From Poecilobothrus nobilitatus (lineage: Eukaryota > Arthropoda > Insecta > Diptera > Dolichopodidae), in NCBI GenBank assembly GCA_947095535.1, contig OX352773.1, positions 169,706,438 through 169,770,437 of the forward strand: a stretch of DNA of 64,000 nucleotides, in the 5' to 3' direction. Below the pieces are notes generated by a model. That model was given only the letters and a program-made list of their open reading frames with translations, was not told where the DNA came from and searched no databases. Shown piece after piece: positions 61,091-64,000 of the stretch (positions are counted from its first letter, which is position 1; each line of letters begins with the position of its first letter). A program made the translations under genes and the position numbers.

Positions 61091-61104
61091 ATTTCGGAGG
61101 TGCA

Positions 61105-62054
61105 TAACAGTTAGCCAACCTGTTGCGCCAAACCAACCGAATTTTACAGTTCTTGCGGTCAGAAAACTTAACACAATAATTCACAATATCAGATGTCTAG
61201 CAAATTAAGTGCCAAAATATGACAAATAAACTAAATAAACTAGACCAACAAAATTTTGCAATGACCATTTTATATAAAACTTGATATCGTTTAACTAAAT
61301 TTCAGATATCTAGTATTTTATCAGTGCATATTTTCAGAACCGAAACCTTGAGATCTTTCAAATAAGTATTATAATGTCATCAATTATAGGTCTTATTAGT
61401 TCAAAAGATATAATCAAAAATATTGTGCATAAAATTAAACATTGAAGTGTTATTGAATTCCCTTAATGACGTCATCATCAATCAGGACCACAACAAAACT
61501 AGTTTATTTACGCCTAAGCATGTTTATAAATTTTTAAATAATCTGATAATTTACCTAAAGTAAAATATAAAGCTATAATAAAATGTATAAGATACTAAAA
61601 CAGTTCAAGTATCATCCTACTAATAATTTTTTTAAAATATTTAAGAATGACAAGGGTTAAATTAACTAAATGATGTTTTTGTAATGAACGGTTTTAACTT
61701 TTCATAATTTGTCAACTAAAATCAAGATTTATATTTAGTTAAATTGCTTATTTGTCTTAATGATTTTCTTCCATAAAAGGAATGTGTTAATGTCAAGATG
61801 TAGGAAAGTTTCCTTTCAGTAATAAATGCATTTCTTTTTTATTTTTTGATATTTTTGATATTTTACCAATATTGACTAATAATAGAACTCATTTTTGTAC
61901 ACTCGATCAATTTTTTCAAGGTTGTTTGTTGTTAAAATTATAATTTACCTTTATTGATCGATTTACTATATTTAGTAATCAACTAATTTTTATTTACGCG
62001 TAAAAATAACCCTTGTCACTGTCTACAAATGTCAATTAAAACGGATTTTTAATT
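61105..62054. other. AT-rich stretch, no gene seen
   Basis: No coding or repeat signal recognised. Confidence 0.4.
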
Positions 62055-62794
62055 GAAATTTCTAATTCTTGACCAGCTAAAACTTCAACAACTTCTGTAA
62101 AATTTGGTTGTGATAGCTACCATACAACTTCTCTTTTTAAATGAAAATAACTCTATGTCTGCTGAAGATATATGAAATTTAGTGAAAAGGTGTCAAGTTA
62201 CATGCTAACAATTTTTGTAAAATTTGGTTGGTCTAAAGAAGCCGGTTCAGGCTTCTTGAACCTCTTGGAACTTAATGAAATTAGGCGGCTGAAATCTTAC
62301 AAATGACAATAAAGTTTTATGGCAACAACTTCTGTAAAATTTGGTTCTGCTGGTGCAACATGTTCGGGTAGCTGCCATACAACTTCTCTTTTTAAATGCA
62401 AATAACTCTGTGTCTATTGAAGCTAGGTATCTGAAATTTAGTGAAGAGATGTCGAGTTACATGCCAAATACTTTTGTAAAATTTGATTGGTCTAAAGGAG
62501 CCGGTTCAGGCTTCTTGCATCTCTTGGAACTTAATGAAGCTAGGCCTAAATCTTATAAATGATGATCAATTTTTATGGCGACAACTTCTGTAAAATTTGG
62601 TTGTGCTTGTACAATAGATCCGGGTAGCTGTCATACAACTCCACAATTTACATAAATATATCTCCGTAGTTAACGTCGGTACAAAAACATCTGAAAGTTT
62701 TTAAAAGATTGTCAAATTTTATAGAAACAGGGTATATTACATTCATAAGGGTATTCCAGAGTTACCACAGTCTACTCTACTGCACTCTTCCTCG
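62055..62794 (+). mobile_element. Family 4 Helentron-like element, 5'-truncated
   Basis: Lacks the TATACCC tip, core and GTCC tract. The interior shows marks of ACTTCTGTAAAATTTGGTTG type at 62091, 62211, 62328, 62470 and 62584. Alternate units resemble each other more than neighbours do (CATACAACTTCTCTTTTTAA at two places; AAGGAGCCGGTTCAGGCTTC-like at two places), giving a dimer of about 240-260 bp. The 3' end has CCAGAGTTACC...ACTCTACTGCACTCTTCC and TCG, matching 44459. Confidence 0.7.
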
Positions 62795-64000
62795 ATTTTA
62801 AATAGAAACAAAAAAAAAATAAAAATAACTTTTAAGACAAAAAAATGAAGTAAAAATAAATTTTTTAAGATACATTTCCAAGGTTGCTACAAAAAAGAAT
62901 TTAAGTAAATATCTAACATTTAGATTTTTATTTTAGTTGGTGTTGAAAAGGAAAATGTAGGTATTACATAACTCCTAACCCAGCCATCAAAACAAAATCA
63001 TGCATTTTATTCTTTCTATAATGTGACAATACCAAATATTATAGTAAGTTAACTAATTAAAAACAATGTTTAATTAAAGCAAGATGTAAAACTAAATAGG
63101 CAAATTTTTAAAAAGACAATAAAAAGCATTATAATTATTTTCACAATTTTTTTTATTGAGAAAATAATGATAAACAAGTATTCGCCCGCCCCTCGAAAAT
63201 CGAGGTGTTTTAATAAGTAATTGCAATTCACGCAATCAATAACAAATATTTGGGGTTTTTTAAATTTACTCTATTAAATGTATATGATAGTCCTCAAAAA
63301 GATTTTTGTATTATTATTGTTTTTTTATTTACTTATACATTGAACTCGAAATTTAAGTTTGCTTGATAAGTAACTGTGGTTAACCACAATTATCCGTAAA
63401 TATTATTCGCAAATATTTATAATTTTCTAATTTACTCTAACTAATATGTCCTCAAAAGGGCTTTATTTGTATTTGATTTTAGATCATTATCTTTTAGAAG
63501 ATACCCCTGAATTATTGAGCATTGGAAACTCAATATATACTTATTATTTATATTATAAGATGCATTTTATAAGATGCCCCTGATTTATGTAATATTGAAA
63601 ATTTTATGTTTATTCAAATAAAAAATCCTAAAATGACAAACTATCATTTCAAAATTTTGTTTATGTATTTAGAAAAAAGAAGCAAAGAAACTAAAGAGGA
63701 AAATTTAAAATTTAACAGAAACAAAAGAACAAAAAAAGAGCGTCTTATTTGAATATATCATAGATATATATTATATTATATGATACTTATTTATGTATAT
63801 TGTTTGCATGCATTTTTTTTCAGAAAATTTTGGAAAAATATTGATATTGTAAGATTGCTGTACTAAATATTTGTCATTTAAAAAAAAAAAAAAATGAAAA
63901 TCGGTTGGTAAATCATTGAGTAAAAAGGTTTTAAATATCTATAATTTACAGATTAAATATTATGATTAAAAGAAACATTCTTTAGTTTTAACCGAATCAT
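62795..64000. other. AT-rich stretch with a faint tandem duplication
   Basis: CAAATATTTGGGGTTTTT to TAGTCCTCAAAAAGA (63243-63303) is echoed by CAAATATTTATAATTTTC to TATGTCCTCAAAAGGG (63410-63460), and GATACCCCTGAATTATTGAG (63500) by GATGCCCCTGATTTATGTAA (63573). A 14-bp perfect palindrome TGTGGTTAACCACA lies at 63375-63388. No gene seen. Confidence 0.4.

Noticed and set aside
60776..61174. 132-codon minus-strand frame
   Set aside because: It crosses a complete SINE with its poly-A tail and target duplications, so it cannot be an ancestral coding sequence.

Overview
This window looks like AT-rich, gene-poor nuclear DNA from a two-winged fly. I find no host gene in its 64 kb: no conserved exon chain, no long open frame with ordinary protein composition, and no rRNA or intact tRNA gene. 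Fly ancestry is inferred from repeated copies of a module known from dipteran 'mini-me' and DINE-1/INE-1 elements: an inverted terminal motif starting TATACCC, a TA-rich step, a conserved core (roughly GTCGATTTAGC), a GTCC microsatellite, and ACGATAACTCAAAAA. Base composition and poly-A/poly-T runs suit intergenic or intronic DNA. The species cannot be named from the sequence.

What the window holds is mobile DNA. Four families share a Helentron-like, non-autonomous rolling-circle layout: subterminal inverted repeats, a short hairpin just inside the 3' end, a 3' end in CTTG or TTCCTCG, and a T-rich flank. Family 1 (CCCTACAC ends) has four copies with both ends (8541-9690, 15834-18197, 31125-32453, 47882-50192) and one 5'-truncated copy (29514-30998). 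It carries tandem arrays of a 142-bp unit (short subfamily) or a 147-bp unit (long subfamily). Family 2 (GCACATTT ends) has about ten copies and fragments. Family 3 (CCCGTACG ends) has one complete copy (46046-47433) and three reverse copies. Family 4 (CCCGTTTG end) has three copies with degenerate tandem units of about 120 bp. Families 2 and 3 exchange internal modules.

Other repeats are a tRNA-derived SINE (2089-2227, 6424-6590, 60899-61090, and a related subfamily at 53334), older tRNA-like fragments (24667, 58222), an unclassified dispersed repeat of about 400 bp (3478, 24844, 39116), inverted-repeat DNA elements (7451-7941, 12278-13165, 55371-56278 with another nested inside), and two decayed LINE fragments (about 19390 and 34790).

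By region: 0-8 kb holds old fragments, SINEs and a foldback element. 8.5-18 kb holds two family 1 elements and three family 2 elements. 19-27 kb holds a LINE remnant, family 4 and 2 copies and a perfect 39-bp hairpin (22745-22833). 27.9-33.9 kb is a dense cluster of four elements. 34-47 kb is sparse and ends in the complete family 3 copy. 47.9-50.2 kb is the second long family 1 element. 50-64 kb is mostly unmarked AT-rich DNA with a SINE, nested inverted-repeat elements and a family 4 copy.

The longest open frames (up to 213 codons, near 16.1-17.1, 29.4-30.2 and 48.1-49.4 kb) lie inside the 147-bp arrays. They exist because 147 is divisible by three, so they are not annotated as genes. All repeat boundaries come from reading copies against each other by eye.
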